Positions 24,839 through 34,089 of a stretch of DNA of 64,000 bases are shown here, in pieces (the first letter of the stretch is position 1; the number at the start of each line of letters is the position of its first letter). Source of the stretch: Microbulbifer aggregans (GTDB lineage: Bacteria; Pseudomonadota; Gammaproteobacteria; Pseudomonadales; Cellvibrionaceae); contig NZ_CP014143.1 in the NCBI RefSeq assembly GCF_001750105.1, positions 3,007,501-3,071,500 of the forward strand, read 5' to 3'. Position numbers and translations under genes: made by a program. The notes under the pieces are model-generated. The model was not told the origin of the DNA and ran no database searches. It saw only the letters and a list, made by a program, of their open reading frames with translations.

Positions 24839-27800
24839 GTGAAGAGATAGCAGTGGAACAAAGTCATAAACCCGTTGACGCCGCGGCCCGGGCCCGGGCC
24901 CTGGATATCACGCAGAGCTTTGCCGTTTCCGCACCAGCGGGTTCCGGCAAGACCGGTCTATTGACCCAGCGGGTGCTCAAGTTACTGGCGCACTGCCAGC
25001 AACCCGAGGAAGTGCTGGCCATCACTTTTACCCGCAAGGCGGCCGGGGAAATGCGCGAGCGCCTGATTCATGCGCTTCTGAAAGCCAGAGACGAACCACG
25101 CCCGGAAAATTCCCACGACGCAGTGACCTGGGATCTCGCGCGGGCCCTGCTGGAGCAGGATCAACGCCAGAACTGGCAATTGCTCCAGGCTCCACAGCGT
25201 CTGCGCTTCCAGACCATCGACGGGCTCTGCCGCAGTTTGGCGAGCCAGCTGCCGATCGACAGCGGCCTGGGCGCACCCGGCGAGCCGCTGGAACAGGCCA
25301 GTATTGCATTTGAACTGGCCGTAACCAGATTGCTCGAGGGACTGGATGCGGATCAGCCAGACTCTGCTCTCTCAAGACTGCTGCTGCACCTGGACAATGA
25401 CCTCGGGCAGCTGAATAAACTGTTACAAACCCTGCTGGAAAAGCGCGAGCAGTGGCTGGCACAGCTGCTCGGTGTTGGCTCCGAGGATGCCAAAGCTTAC
25501 TTTCACCACGTCATTGACGAACTGGTGGCGGAAAATCTGGGGGCATTGGAGGAGGCGCTCGGAAGCTTTGCCGGTGAACTCGCAGAGCTGGCCAATTACG
25601 CCGGCCAGAATCTGCAGCAGGAAAATCCCGCGCACCCCCTTTGCCGTTGCTCAGATCTCAGCGGACTGCCGGGCACAGATCCGACAAACTTACTGGACTG
25701 GCTCGCGCTGACAGAATTGCTGGTTACCGGCAAGGGCGAGTTGCGTAAGCCCGGGGGACTGAACAAAAAACTGGGCTTTATCTCTCCGGCCAAGAAGGAT
25801 CCGGAGTACGATCGCGCGCAGGAATACAAAGCGCGAATGAAAGCGGTGCTGGAGGAAATGGCTGGCGACCCCAATCTGCTCGCCGCCATCAACGAAATCC
25901 GGCAATTGCCAACTTCCCTGCCGGAGAGCCAATGGCAACTGTTGCAGGCCATGGCCGAGGTACTGCCGCAAATGGTGGCTCAGCTGAAGCTGGTCTTTCA
26001 GCAGCTGGGGGCCACGGATTATACCGAGGTAGCACAGGCTGCCCTGATCGCACTGGGAGATAACGACGCTCCTACCGACCTGGCGCTAAAACTGGACCTG
26101 CAGGTCCGACATATCCTGGTGGACGAGTTCCAGGACACCTCTCAGCTGCAGCTGCAACTACTTGAAAAGCTCACTGCCGGCTGGCAGCCAGATGATGGCC
26201 GCACGCTTTTTATCGTGGGTGACGGTATGCAGTCGTGCTACGGCTTCCGTAATGCCAACGTGGGCATTTTCCTCGACGCGCGCGCCCGCGGTATCGGTGA
26301 AGTCCCGCTCAACCCCCTGGACCTCCAGGTCAACTTCCGCTCTGATCGCGCGGTGGTGGATTGGGTCAATGAAATATTCCGGCAGGCATTCCCCGCCCAG
26401 GACAATATTGGTCGTGGCGCGGTCCGCTATCTGGATTCAGTCGCTTTTCGCGAGGGCAAGCCGGAAACGCATCCAGCCGTGCAGTTCTATGGCTGCATCG
26501 ATGACCCAGAGCGTCTTCACGAGGCTGAACAGGTCACGACGCTCGTCGGGGACCTCAGGGCCAGTGATCCGGAAGGCCGTATCGCCATCCTGGTGCGCAA
26601 GAAACGGCACCTGGCGCAGATCCTTCCCGCACTGGATGCCGCAGGGATCAGATACCAGGCCCCGGAACTGGCGCCACTGGCCAGCAAGATGGCCATCATC
26701 GACCTGCTCAGCCTGACCCGCGCCCTGCTCGATCCCAGTGATCGCCTGAGCTGGCTGGCGGTGCTTCGCGCGCCCTGGTGCGGCCTGTCCTGGTCCGATC
26801 TGCATTGTCTCGCCAACTGGAATAACGGCGCCCTTCACGCCACCGATGCTGCCGTCCGCCCGCTACTGCAGGCCCTGGACAGCCTCGACGAGGTCACGGG
26901 CCTCAGTGAAGAGGGCCGTGTGCGCCTGCTCCGCACGACGCCACTGCTTTCCCGAGCCTGGCAGGAGCGCGGGCGCAAGCCACTGAGGTCTTTGATCGAG
27001 GGGCTATGGCTCAGCCTCGGTGGACCTGCCTGTACCGCGCCGGAAGAAGTGGCCAACGTCGCCGATTATTTCCGTTTGCTGGAGCGCTATGATCGCGGCG
27101 GTTATATCCCCGACTGGCAGGAATTCCAGCTCGGCCTCGAAAAATTATTCGCCCGCCCCGGTGAAGACGCCCGGGTGCAGGTCATGACAATTCACAAGTC
27201 CAAGGGCCTCGAATTCGAGCATGTGCTGATTCCTGGTCTCGACCAGGGCGGCAAGCCCGGAGGTGACCAGCTCCTGCGATGGGCTGAATGGCTAAACAAT
27301 CGGGGGGAGAGCCGGTTCCTGCTGGCACCGAAAAGTGCCCGCGGCGACAGGGATCCCCTGTTCGACTTCCTGAAGTTCGACAACAATGAACGCGAGCGTC
27401 TTGAAGGCACAAGACTGCTGTACGTTGGTTGCACCCGCGCTATTCACTCCCTGCACCTGCTGGGCTGCGTCGAGCAGGAAGAGAAGAAACCCAGCTTCAA
27501 AGCACCCGGCGCCGCCTCACTGCTGGCGGGCATCTGGGAATCCATTTCCGAGCAGTGTGAATGGTGTCACTGGTTGGCACCTGATGACAGCGCATCCGCC
27601 GGTGCTACCACAGCCGGTGCGGAACACGACAGGGACTATTTCCTGCACTTGCCTGACAGCTGGGAAACACCGCGTTTCCCGGCGCTCGAGTGGATGGCCC
27701 CCTACCGCATGCCCGACTACCAACCAACGCCGTCAGACGAACCGAACCTGCCGGAGCTGGGCAAGGTTGGCCAACGCTGGTTGCGCCACGCCGGCACCAT

Positions 27801-28293
27801 TGCCCACGAAACTCTGGCAACCATTGCCGAAACCGGCATCGAGGGCTGGGACGAGCAGCGGGTATCTGACCAGCGGCCACTCTGGCAGGCGCGCCTGCGA
27901 CAACTGGGCCTTTCCGGGACGTCACTCGAGTTTGCAGCCGAAAAAGTACAGCAAGCAGTATTACGCGCTCTTAATTGCCAGCACGGCCGCTGGCTCCTCG
28001 ACAATAAACACAAGGACTCCGCCTGTGAGCTAACAGTGCATACAGGAGGACGCCAGCTTCGGACCTACATAATCGATCGTACTTTCGTGGATGATCAGGG
28101 CGTTCGATGGATTGTCGACTACAAGACGGCGGAACCGGTTGAGGGGCAGGATCGAGAGGTGTTCATTGGCGAACAGCTTGAGAGCTATCGCGACCAGCTC
28201 GAGATTTACAGCCGCCTATTTATTGACCGAGGTGAAAGAAAAATACGGCGCGCCCTTTACTTCCCACTGCTGCAGGAACTGGCCGAGCTCTGA
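24835..28293 (+). CDS. AddA-like UvrD/RecB-type helicase-nuclease
   Basis: This 1152-residue superfamily 1 helicase has a C-terminal nuclease domain. Walker A SAPAGSGKT is at residues 32-40, followed by TFTRKAAGEMRERL (motif Ia), LVDEFQDTSQLQ (Walker B), VGDGMQSCYGFRNANVGIF, and the late motifs VMTIHKSKGLEFEHV and RLLYVGCTRA. The nuclease core near 1091 reads RWIVDYKTAEP, and QLESYRDQLEIYSRL follows as in AddA and RecB. The start GTG 24835 overlaps the upstream stop and follows AGAGAGG. With the AddB-like partner it should form a two-subunit, two-nuclease complex acting at double-strand ends in place of, or in addition to, RecBCD. Confidence 0.9.
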   Translation: MSEEIAVEQSHKPVDAAARARALDITQSFAVSAPAGSGKTGLLTQRVLKLLAHCQQPEEVLAITFTRKAAGEMRERLIHALLKARDEPRPENSHDAVTWDLARALLEQDQRQNWQLLQAPQRLRFQTIDGLCRSLASQLPIDSGLGAPGEPLEQASIAFELAVTRLLEGLDADQPDSALSRLLLHLDNDLGQLNKLLQTLLEKREQWLAQLLGVGSEDAKAYFHHVIDELVAENLGALEEALGSFAGELAELANYAGQNLQQENPAHPLCRCSDLSGLPGTDPTNLLDWLALTELLVTGKGELRKPGGLNKKLGFISPAKKDPEYDRAQEYKARMKAVLEEMAGDPNLLAAINEIRQLPTSLPESQWQLLQAMAEVLPQMVAQLKLVFQQLGATDYTEVAQAALIALGDNDAPTDLALKLDLQVRHILVDEFQDTSQLQLQLLEKLTAGWQPDDGRTLFIVGDGMQSCYGFRNANVGIFLDARARGIGEVPLNPLDLQVNFRSDRAVVDWVNEIFRQAFPAQDNIGRGAVRYLDSVAFREGKPETHPAVQFYGCIDDPERLHEAEQVTTLVGDLRASDPEGRIAILVRKKRHLAQILPALDAAGIRYQAPELAPLASKMAIIDLLSLTRALLDPSDRLSWLAVLRAPWCGLSWSDLHCLANWNNGALHATDAAVRPLLQALDSLDEVTGLSEEGRVRLLRTTPLLSRAWQERGRKPLRSLIEGLWLSLGGPACTAPEEVANVADYFRLLERYDRGGYIPDWQEFQLGLEKLFARPGEDARVQVMTIHKSKGLEFEHVLIPGLDQGGKPGGDQLLRWAEWLNNRGESRFLLAPKSARGDRDPLFDFLKFDNNERERLEGTRLLYVGCTRAIHSLHLLGCVEQEEKKPSFKAPGAASLLAGIWESISEQCEWCHWLAPDDSASAGATTAGAEHDRDYFLHLPDSWETPRFPALEWMAPYRMPDYQPTPSDEPNLPELGKVGQRWLRHAGTIAHETLATIAETGIEGWDEQRVSDQRPLWQARLRQLGLSGTSLEFAAEKVQQAVLRALNCQHGRWLLDNKHKDSACELTVHTGGRQLRTYIIDRTFVDDQGVRWIVDYKTAEPVEGQDREVFIGEQLESYRDQLEIYSRLFIDRGERKIRRALYFPLLQELAEL

Positions 28294-28357
28294 GACCAGT
28301 GGAAGGGGCACACGGTGCGCCTATCGCTGTCACGATAATTTCCCCATCGATGGCAAT

Positions 28358-28392
28358 CCGGCTCCTACAAATACTACCCTGTGTAGAGCCGG
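28358..28392. repeat. REP-like hairpin upstream of the DAHP synthase gene
   Basis: The arms at 28358-28369 and 28382-28392 are complementary with one bulged base, forming an 11-bp stem around a 12-base loop. It is not followed by a T-run, so it looks more like a REP-type or mRNA-stability hairpin than a terminator. Confidence 0.45.
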
Positions 28393-28428
28393 TTTGCCGC
28401 TCTCTCCCCCTTCCCGCAAGCCACATAT

Positions 28429-28444
28429 GGTTTCAAATGAAACC
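28429..28444. promoter_or_regulatory. Palindrome GGTTTC-N4-GAAACC upstream of the DAHP synthase gene
   Basis: A perfect 6+6 inverted repeat with a 4-base centre lies 86 bases before the start codon. Spacing and symmetry suit a dimeric repressor operator. It does not match the TyrR box (TGTAAA-N6-TTTACA), although TyrR is encoded in this window. Confidence 0.4.
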
Positions 28445-28529
28445 CTCGCCGGGATTGACCTGGGCCAGTAGGATAGTCCTTCCAATTCATTGACTTACCG
28501 TCATTGAGGCACAACAGAAAGACAGAGAA

Positions 28530-29603
28530 ATGACCAAGCAGCAGTTCGACGACCTGAACGTCGTCTCCCAGGAAGTACTGATCAGCCCCAAAGAGCTCAA
28601 GGCCGAGCTGCCCGTCAGCGAGGCAGCAGAAGCCACTGTCGCTGCAGGCCGCGCTGCCGTGCGCAATGTGCTCGACCGCAAGGACCACCGCCTGATGGTA
28701 GTGATCGGCCCATGCTCCGTGCACGATGTGGATGCGGCCATGGAATATGCCCGCCGTCTCAAGGCGGTCGCGGACCAGGTCTCCGATACCCTGCTGGTTG
28801 TCATGCGTGTCTATTTTGAAAAGCCTCGCACCACGGTCGGCTGGAAAGGTCTAATTAACGACCCGTACCTGAATGACTCCTTCAAGATTCACGATGGACT
28901 GCATATTGGCCGCAAACTGCTGCTGGATATCGCCGAGCTGGGCTTGCCCACGGCCACCGAAGCCCTGGATCCGATTTCACCACAATACCTGCAGGACCTG
29001 ATTTCCTGGTCCGCAATCGGCGCTCGCACCACCGAATCCCAGACCCACCGCGAGATGGCCAGCGGTCTTTCCTCGGCGGTAGGTTTCAAGAACGGTACTG
29101 ACGGCAGCCTGGACGTGGCCATCAATGCGCTGCAATCCACCGCCAATCCCCACCGCTTCCTGGGTATCAATAAGGAAGGCCAGGTGGCGATCATCCACAC
29201 CGCCGGCAACAAGTACGGCCATGTGGTCCTGCGCGGCGGTAACGACAAGCCGAACTATGACTCCGTCAGTGTCGCGGTATGTGAGCAGGAGTTGCGCAAG
29301 GCGGAACTCATGCCCAACATCATGATTGACTGCAGCCACGCCAACTCAAACAAAAACCACGAGTTGCAGCCGTTGGTGGTGGACAACGTCACCCATCAGA
29401 TACTGGATGGCAACCAGTCCATTATCGGCATCATGGTGGAGAGCAACCTGAAGGCCGGCAACCAGAAGATTCTGGATGATCACAGCCAGATGGACTACGG
29501 CGTGTCCGTAACCGACAAGTGTATCGACTGGGAAACTACCGAGAAGCTGCTGCTGGGAATGGCAGAGCAATTGCGGAATGTACTGCCAAAGCGTGCAATC
29601 TGA
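28530..29603 (+). CDS. 3-deoxy-7-phosphoheptulonate synthase, class I
   Basis: DAHP synthase condenses phosphoenolpyruvate with erythrose 4-phosphate, the first and feedback-controlled step of the shikimate pathway. The 357-residue length matches E. coli AroF/G/H. Motifs include VVIGPCSVHDVDAAMEYA, MRVYFEKPRTTVGWKGLINDP, GARTTESQTHREMASGLSSAVGFKNGTDG, KYGHVVLRGG and IDCSHANSNKNHELQ, which carry the PEP-binding and metal-ligand residues. I cannot decide from sequence which aromatic amino acid inhibits it, so no isozyme symbol is given. It stands alone between the AddA-like gene and a DUF427 gene. Confidence 0.93.
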   Translation: MTKQQFDDLNVVSQEVLISPKELKAELPVSEAAEATVAAGRAAVRNVLDRKDHRLMVVIGPCSVHDVDAAMEYARRLKAVADQVSDTLLVVMRVYFEKPRTTVGWKGLINDPYLNDSFKIHDGLHIGRKLLLDIAELGLPTATEALDPISPQYLQDLISWSAIGARTTESQTHREMASGLSSAVGFKNGTDGSLDVAINALQSTANPHRFLGINKEGQVAIIHTAGNKYGHVVLRGGNDKPNYDSVSVAVCEQELRKAELMPNIMIDCSHANSNKNHELQPLVVDNVTHQILDGNQSIIGIMVESNLKAGNQKILDDHSQMDYGVSVTDKCIDWETTEKLLLGMAEQLRNVLPKRAI

Positions 29604-29806
29604 TTCCTACTACTCCAGGGGGGTCGGGTCTCCGGCCTCTTCCCTTCCATCACCGTTTGCGCCGGCGTTTCGCTACCCACTCCAGGCCGCTGCGGGCGCA
29701 GAACCCCTGGCATTGAAATGGAAGTCCCAGAAGGACCCCGAGCTTCTAGACAGATGGCTTCACCCAGCAAGCGCGAATACATCATTCGTCTACACCGGAG
29801 GCTACC

Positions 29807-30088
29807 GTGAAGGCTGTCTGGAACGGCGCCATACTCGCTGAAAGCAATAATACTATCGTGGTCGAGTCCAACCATTACTTCCCACCCGACTCATTAAATA
29901 GAGCCTTTCTGAGACCGAGCCAAACAACGACGCACTGTTCGTGGAAGGGCGAGGCCCACTACCTCACAGTCGAAGTCGATGGCAAGACCAACGAAGATGC
30001 GGCCTGGTATTACCCGGAGCCCAAGGAGGCGGCGAAGAAAATTCGGGGCATGGTGGCGTTTTGGCATGGCGTCGAGATTCAGGAATAG
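29807..30088 (+). CDS. DUF427-domain protein
   Basis: The 93-residue cytoplasmic protein has the DUF427 pattern: MKAVWNGAILAES, VVESNHYFPPDSLNRAFLRPS, HCSWKGEAHYLTVEVDG and AAWYYPEPKEAAKKIRGMVAFWHGVEI. The family is a compact beta-rich single domain of unknown biochemical role. The start is GTG 29807, strongly supported by GGAGG six bases upstream. The 200 bases between the DAHP synthase stop and this start hold no gene I can support. Confidence 0.88.
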   Translation: MKAVWNGAILAESNNTIVVESNHYFPPDSLNRAFLRPSQTTTHCSWKGEAHYLTVEVDGKTNEDAAWYYPEPKEAAKKIRGMVAFWHGVEIQE

Positions 30089-30171
30089 GTAACTTTATCA
30101 AAACGAGCCCGTGCACTGAGCTCGGCAGCGACGGCTAATCCAAAGCACCCTGACACTTACAAAGATCCAAT

Positions 30172-30813
30172 ATGGAACCGGAATTCTGGCATCAACGCTG
30201 GCAGGACAATGAGATCGGCTTTCATGAATCCAAAGCCAATCCGGCTCTGGTCCGCAACCTGGAGCTGCTGGGGCTGAAAAAAGCCAGCCGCTTCTTCCTC
30301 CCCCTGTGCGGAAAGACCCTCGATATCGGCTGGCTGCTATCGAAAGGCCATCGAGTGGCCGGAGCAGAGCTTAGCCAAATGGCCGTGGATCAGCTGTTCG
30401 ATGAGCTAAAGGTCGAGCCTGAAATCTCCATCCTCGGGGACCTGAAACTGTATCAGGCTCCGGGGCTTGATCTTTTCTGTGGCGATATCTTCGACCTGAC
30501 AGCTGAAATCCTCGGTCCTGTGGACGCAATCTTCGATCGTGCAGCCCTGGTAGCACTGCCGGAAGCCATGCGCGAACGCTACGTCAGTCACCTGATGGAA
30601 ATTTCTGCGCGTGCACCACAGCTGCTAGTGACCTTTGTCTACGACCAGGCACTGATGCCGGGACCACCTTTCTCGGTCTCTGATGAGGAGGTAGGCCGCC
30701 ACTATGACGACCACTACCATCTGAGGCAGATTGAAAACAAGGCGATTCCAGACGGACTGAAGGGATTGGTGCCCGCTGAGCAGCATGTATGGTTGCTCAA
30801 CCATGCCACCTGA
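30172..30813 (+). CDS. tpm: Thiopurine S-methyltransferase
   Basis: This 213-residue SAM-dependent methyltransferase matches bacterial TPMT, which methylates thiopurines and, in bacteria, selenium and tellurium compounds. The family N-terminus EFWHQRWQDNEIGFHESKANPALV is intact, followed by FLPLCGKTLDIGWLLSKGHRVAGAELS (SAM-binding motif I near residues 41-65), GDIFDLT, and IFDRAALVALPEAMRERYV. E. coli-type TPMT proteins are about 218 residues. It precedes trxC by 84 bases on the same strand. Confidence 0.92.
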   Translation: MEPEFWHQRWQDNEIGFHESKANPALVRNLELLGLKKASRFFLPLCGKTLDIGWLLSKGHRVAGAELSQMAVDQLFDELKVEPEISILGDLKLYQAPGLDLFCGDIFDLTAEILGPVDAIFDRAALVALPEAMRERYVSHLMEISARAPQLLVTFVYDQALMPGPPFSVSDEEVGRHYDDHYHLRQIENKAIPDGLKGLVPAEQHVWLLNHAT

Positions 30814-30897
30814 GCAGACCACGGCCAGGCGCTGATCAACCTTGAAAAAGCGGCGAGTGACAAGATATACCACTCGAAAGCATCCTGAGACTTGTTC

Positions 30898-31356
30898 ATG
30901 AACGATAATGCACCCTTGCAAATCGTCTGCCCAGTCTGCAGCGCCATTAACCGGGTGCCAGGCAACCGACTGGCTGATCGACCAATCTGCGGCAAGTGCC
31001 GCAAAGCGCTACTAGCCGGCCAGCCGATCAATGCGACCGACCAGAATTTCAGCCGCTTCGTTGACAAGTCGGACCTGCCAGTAGTGGTCGACTTCTGGGC
31101 AACCTGGTGTGGCCCCTGCCAGCAGTTTGCGCCGGTATTCAGCCTGGTGGCAGGAGAAATGGCCACCCGGGCAGTGTTCGTAAAGCTGGATACCCAGGAT
31201 AACCAGCAGACCGCCGCGCGCTACCAGATACGCTCGATTCCCACTCTGATGGTCTTTCACCGCGGCCGGGAGATAGCCCGCCTGTCCGGGGCCCTGCCCA
31301 AGCCACAGTTCCAGCAGTGGCTAAACCAGCAACTGGGACCACTGCAGAATAGCTAG
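30898..31356 (+). CDS. trxC: Thioredoxin 2 (TrxC)
   Basis: This 152-residue zinc-binding thioredoxin is a cytoplasmic disulfide reductase linked to oxidative-stress defence. An N-terminal zinc finger with two CXXC pairs (Cys11/14 and Cys31/34) precedes the thioredoxin fold with active site WCGPC (Cys71/Cys74). The conserved cis-proline segment IRSIPTLMVFHRG follows. ATG 30898 is preferred over the in-frame TTG at 30892 because it gives the usual short leader before the zinc finger. Confidence 0.93.
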   Translation: MNDNAPLQIVCPVCSAINRVPGNRLADRPICGKCRKALLAGQPINATDQNFSRFVDKSDLPVVVDFWATWCGPCQQFAPVFSLVAGEMATRAVFVKLDTQDNQQTAARYQIRSIPTLMVFHRGREIARLSGALPKPQFQQWLNQQLGPLQNS

Positions 31357-31422
31357 CCCGGCAACGGCATAAACTGACCAGAAGCGGGCGCATTGGCCGT
31401 CTGTATGCAGGCCGGGAATCGG

Positions 31423-31428
31423 TATAAT
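31423..31428 (+). promoter_or_regulatory. Consensus -10 box overlapping the hrpB start region
   Basis: TATAAT ends 7 bases before the chosen hrpB ATG (31436), so transcription would begin close to the start codon. The upstream -35 region (around 31400) is poor. If used, this promoter would yield a leaderless or nearly leaderless hrpB mRNA. Confidence 0.4.
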
Positions 31429-31435
31429 GCCCGCC

Positions 31436-33991
31436 ATGTCAGAGTTACCCATCCACGCAGCCCTGCCCGACCTCCTCGACGCACTCCGTGAGCACAATAA
31501 CGTTGTCCTTCAGGCGCCGCCCGGCGCCGGCAAGACTACCGCAGTGCCACTGGCACTACTGGACTGCGACTGGCTCGGCGATCGCAAAATCATCATGCTC
31601 GAACCTCGCCGACTGGCCGCCCGCAGCGCTGCGGCACGCATGGCAGACCTGCTTGGGGAATCCGTAGGCCAAACCGTCGGCTACCAGATCCGCGCCGAAC
31701 GGAAGACGAGCAAGGACACGCGTATTCTTGTGGTCACTGAGGGCATCCTGACGCGCCTACTCCAGTCCGACCCCGAACTGGCACAGACAGCACTGGTGAT
31801 CTTTGACGAATTCCACGAGCGGAATTTGCAGGGCGACCTTTCCCTGGCGCTGTGCCTCCAGTCTCAGGAATACCTCCGTGATGATCTCAAGCTGCTGGTG
31901 ATGTCTGCGACACTGGAAACCGAGGCTGTGGCAGAGGTACTGGGCGGCGCACCCGTCATCCGCAGTGAAGGCCGGAGCTTCCCGGTTCACATTCACTACC
32001 TGGCCCACCAGCAACTGCCGGCAGACAAACGTCACATGCCCAATGTTGTGGCGCGCCAGATCGGGGAATGGCTGGAGCGCGAGAGCGGCAGCCTGCTGGC
32101 ATTCCTACCCGGTGTGGGCGAGATCCGCAAAGTTGAAAGCCTGTTGCATGAGCAACTGGATAGCCAGAGTGGGATAACCATCGCGCCGCTATATGGCGAT
32201 CTCAGCAAACAGCAACAGGACACGGCAATTGCACCGGCGCCCAAGGGCCAGCGTAAAGTCGTGCTGGCCACCAACGTGGCGGAAACGAGCCTGACCATTG
32301 AGGGTATCCGCATCGTCGTCGATTCCGGCCTGATGCGTGAATCCCGTTTCGACCCCAATACCGGTATGAACCGACTGGTGACAACCGGCATCTCCCGCGC
32401 CTCCGCAACACAGCGCAGCGGGCGTGCCGGGCGTCTCTGCGAAGGCGTCAGTGTCCGCCTGTGGAGTGAATCGCAGCAGGATTCGCTGGCAGCAAAAAAT
32501 ACACCGGAAATCCTGCTTAGTGACCTGGCACCGCTGATGCTGGAACTGGCGCAATGGGGCGTCAGCGAGGTCGACGAGCTGCGCTGGCTCGACCTTCCAC
32601 CGCCGGCAGCTATCTCACAGGCACAGGGGCTATTGCAGCAGCTGGGCGCGATCGACAGTGAATTCCGCATCACCCAACACGGTTCTGCCATCCTCGCGCT
32701 CGGTACTCATCCCCGGCTCGGCCACATGATGCTCAAGAGCACCGATTGGGGGCTGATCGAACAAGCCTGCCTGCTCGCAGCACAGCTGTCTGAGCGGGAC
32801 ATCTTCCGCGGCGAGGCACGCTGGAACCGAAACATGCAGCAACGCATCGATACGCTGCAGGGAAAAGCCCGCGCGGCGAGCGCAGATCACGGTGCCATCC
32901 AGCGCATTAGACAGCAGGCAAAAACCTGGCAGCGGCAGCTGCAAAACCTTGTCGGCACTGATGCGGCCCCGAGCGAAGCGATCGATTCCGGCGACCGGGT
33001 CGGCGTGCTGCTCGGCCTCGCCTACCCCGACCGTATTGCCAAAAACCGCCACGACCGGGAACGCCGCTTCCTGCTTTCCGGGGGTCGCGGCGCACACTTC
33101 AGCCATGACGACGAGCTGGCCCTGGCGGATTACCTGGTAATTGCCGAGCTCGACGGTCAGGGACGGGATGCCCGAATTCAGCTGGCTGCAGAGATTTCCG
33201 AACGGGCCTTAAGGCAGGCGTTTCCCGAGCTGATTACTGAGGAAACTGCCGTGCGCTGGGACGAAGCCAGCGGGCGCGCAGTTGCCAGCGTGCGTACCAG
33301 TATTGGACGCATTGTCCTGGATGAGCGCCCTGCCCCCGATATCTCACCGGAACTACTGAGCAGGGCGCTGCTCGACGCAATCCGCCAGAAAGGCCTGCAG
33401 ATACTTCCCTGGAGCAAAGAAGCAACCGCGCTTCGCGCCCGGGTCGAATTCCTGCGCCATATGGCTGACGAGCCTCCGAACTCGCTGGGCGATCTTGAAT
33501 TTCCGGACTGGAGTGATGGGGCGCTGACTGAGACCCTGGAGGAATGGCTGCTGCCCCACCTGACGGGCATGAACAAGCTCGAACAGCTGAAACAACTGGA
33601 CCTCTTTCTCATTCTCAAGACGGGGTTGGACTGGCCCTTACAGCAAAAGCTGGATGAACTCGCGCCTACACATATGAGCGTTCCCAGTGGTTCCCGCATC
33701 GCCATCGATTACTCGGAGGAGGTTCCCGTACTGCCGGTGCGCCTGCAGGAGATGTTCGGCCAGGCGCAGACACCTGCGATCCTCAAGGGGCAGTATCCAC
33801 TCATGATTCACCTCCTGTCCCCTGCCCGCAGGCCTGTGCAGGTGACCCGGGACCTGGCCAGCTTCTGGGCCAATACCTATCACGAGGTGCGCAAGGAGCT
33901 TCGGATCAGATACCAGAAGCACTACTGGCCCGACGATCCGGTTTCAGCGCAGGCGACGGCCACCACCAAGAAAAGGATGCAGCCGAAGTAG
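31436..33991 (+). CDS. hrpB: ATP-dependent RNA helicase HrpB
   Basis: This 851-residue DEAH-box helicase of the HrpB family has no clearly established bacterial role. Walker A is APPGAGKTT (residues 27-35), motif II IFDEFHERN (about 124), motif III MSATLE, then TNVAETSLTIEGIRIVVDSG and QRSGRAGRLCEG (motifs V and VI). The HrpB-specific C-terminal domain is complete to WANTYHEVRKELRIRYQKHYWPDDP. ATG 31436 is chosen because MSELPIHAALPDLLDAL aligns with the E. coli N-terminus; ATG 31427 would add three residues and overlap the TATAAT box. Neither start has a recognisable ribosome binding site. Confidence 0.93.
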   Translation: MSELPIHAALPDLLDALREHNNVVLQAPPGAGKTTAVPLALLDCDWLGDRKIIMLEPRRLAARSAAARMADLLGESVGQTVGYQIRAERKTSKDTRILVVTEGILTRLLQSDPELAQTALVIFDEFHERNLQGDLSLALCLQSQEYLRDDLKLLVMSATLETEAVAEVLGGAPVIRSEGRSFPVHIHYLAHQQLPADKRHMPNVVARQIGEWLERESGSLLAFLPGVGEIRKVESLLHEQLDSQSGITIAPLYGDLSKQQQDTAIAPAPKGQRKVVLATNVAETSLTIEGIRIVVDSGLMRESRFDPNTGMNRLVTTGISRASATQRSGRAGRLCEGVSVRLWSESQQDSLAAKNTPEILLSDLAPLMLELAQWGVSEVDELRWLDLPPPAAISQAQGLLQQLGAIDSEFRITQHGSAILALGTHPRLGHMMLKSTDWGLIEQACLLAAQLSERDIFRGEARWNRNMQQRIDTLQGKARAASADHGAIQRIRQQAKTWQRQLQNLVGTDAAPSEAIDSGDRVGVLLGLAYPDRIAKNRHDRERRFLLSGGRGAHFSHDDELALADYLVIAELDGQGRDARIQLAAEISERALRQAFPELITEETAVRWDEASGRAVASVRTSIGRIVLDERPAPDISPELLSRALLDAIRQKGLQILPWSKEATALRARVEFLRHMADEPPNSLGDLEFPDWSDGALTETLEEWLLPHLTGMNKLEQLKQLDLFLILKTGLDWPLQQKLDELAPTHMSVPSGSRIAIDYSEEVPVLPVRLQEMFGQAQTPAILKGQYPLMIHLLSPARRPVQVTRDLASFWANTYHEVRKELRIRYQKHYWPDDPVSAQATATTKKRMQPK

Positions 33992-34089
33992 ATCGCACAA
34001 TCAAACGCTCCGGCCCGTCGCTTTCTTGATGAAAGGCCGGCCTGAACCCGCTAGTCTATCGAAGTCCACTACAGGGAGAAGTTGGGGAA

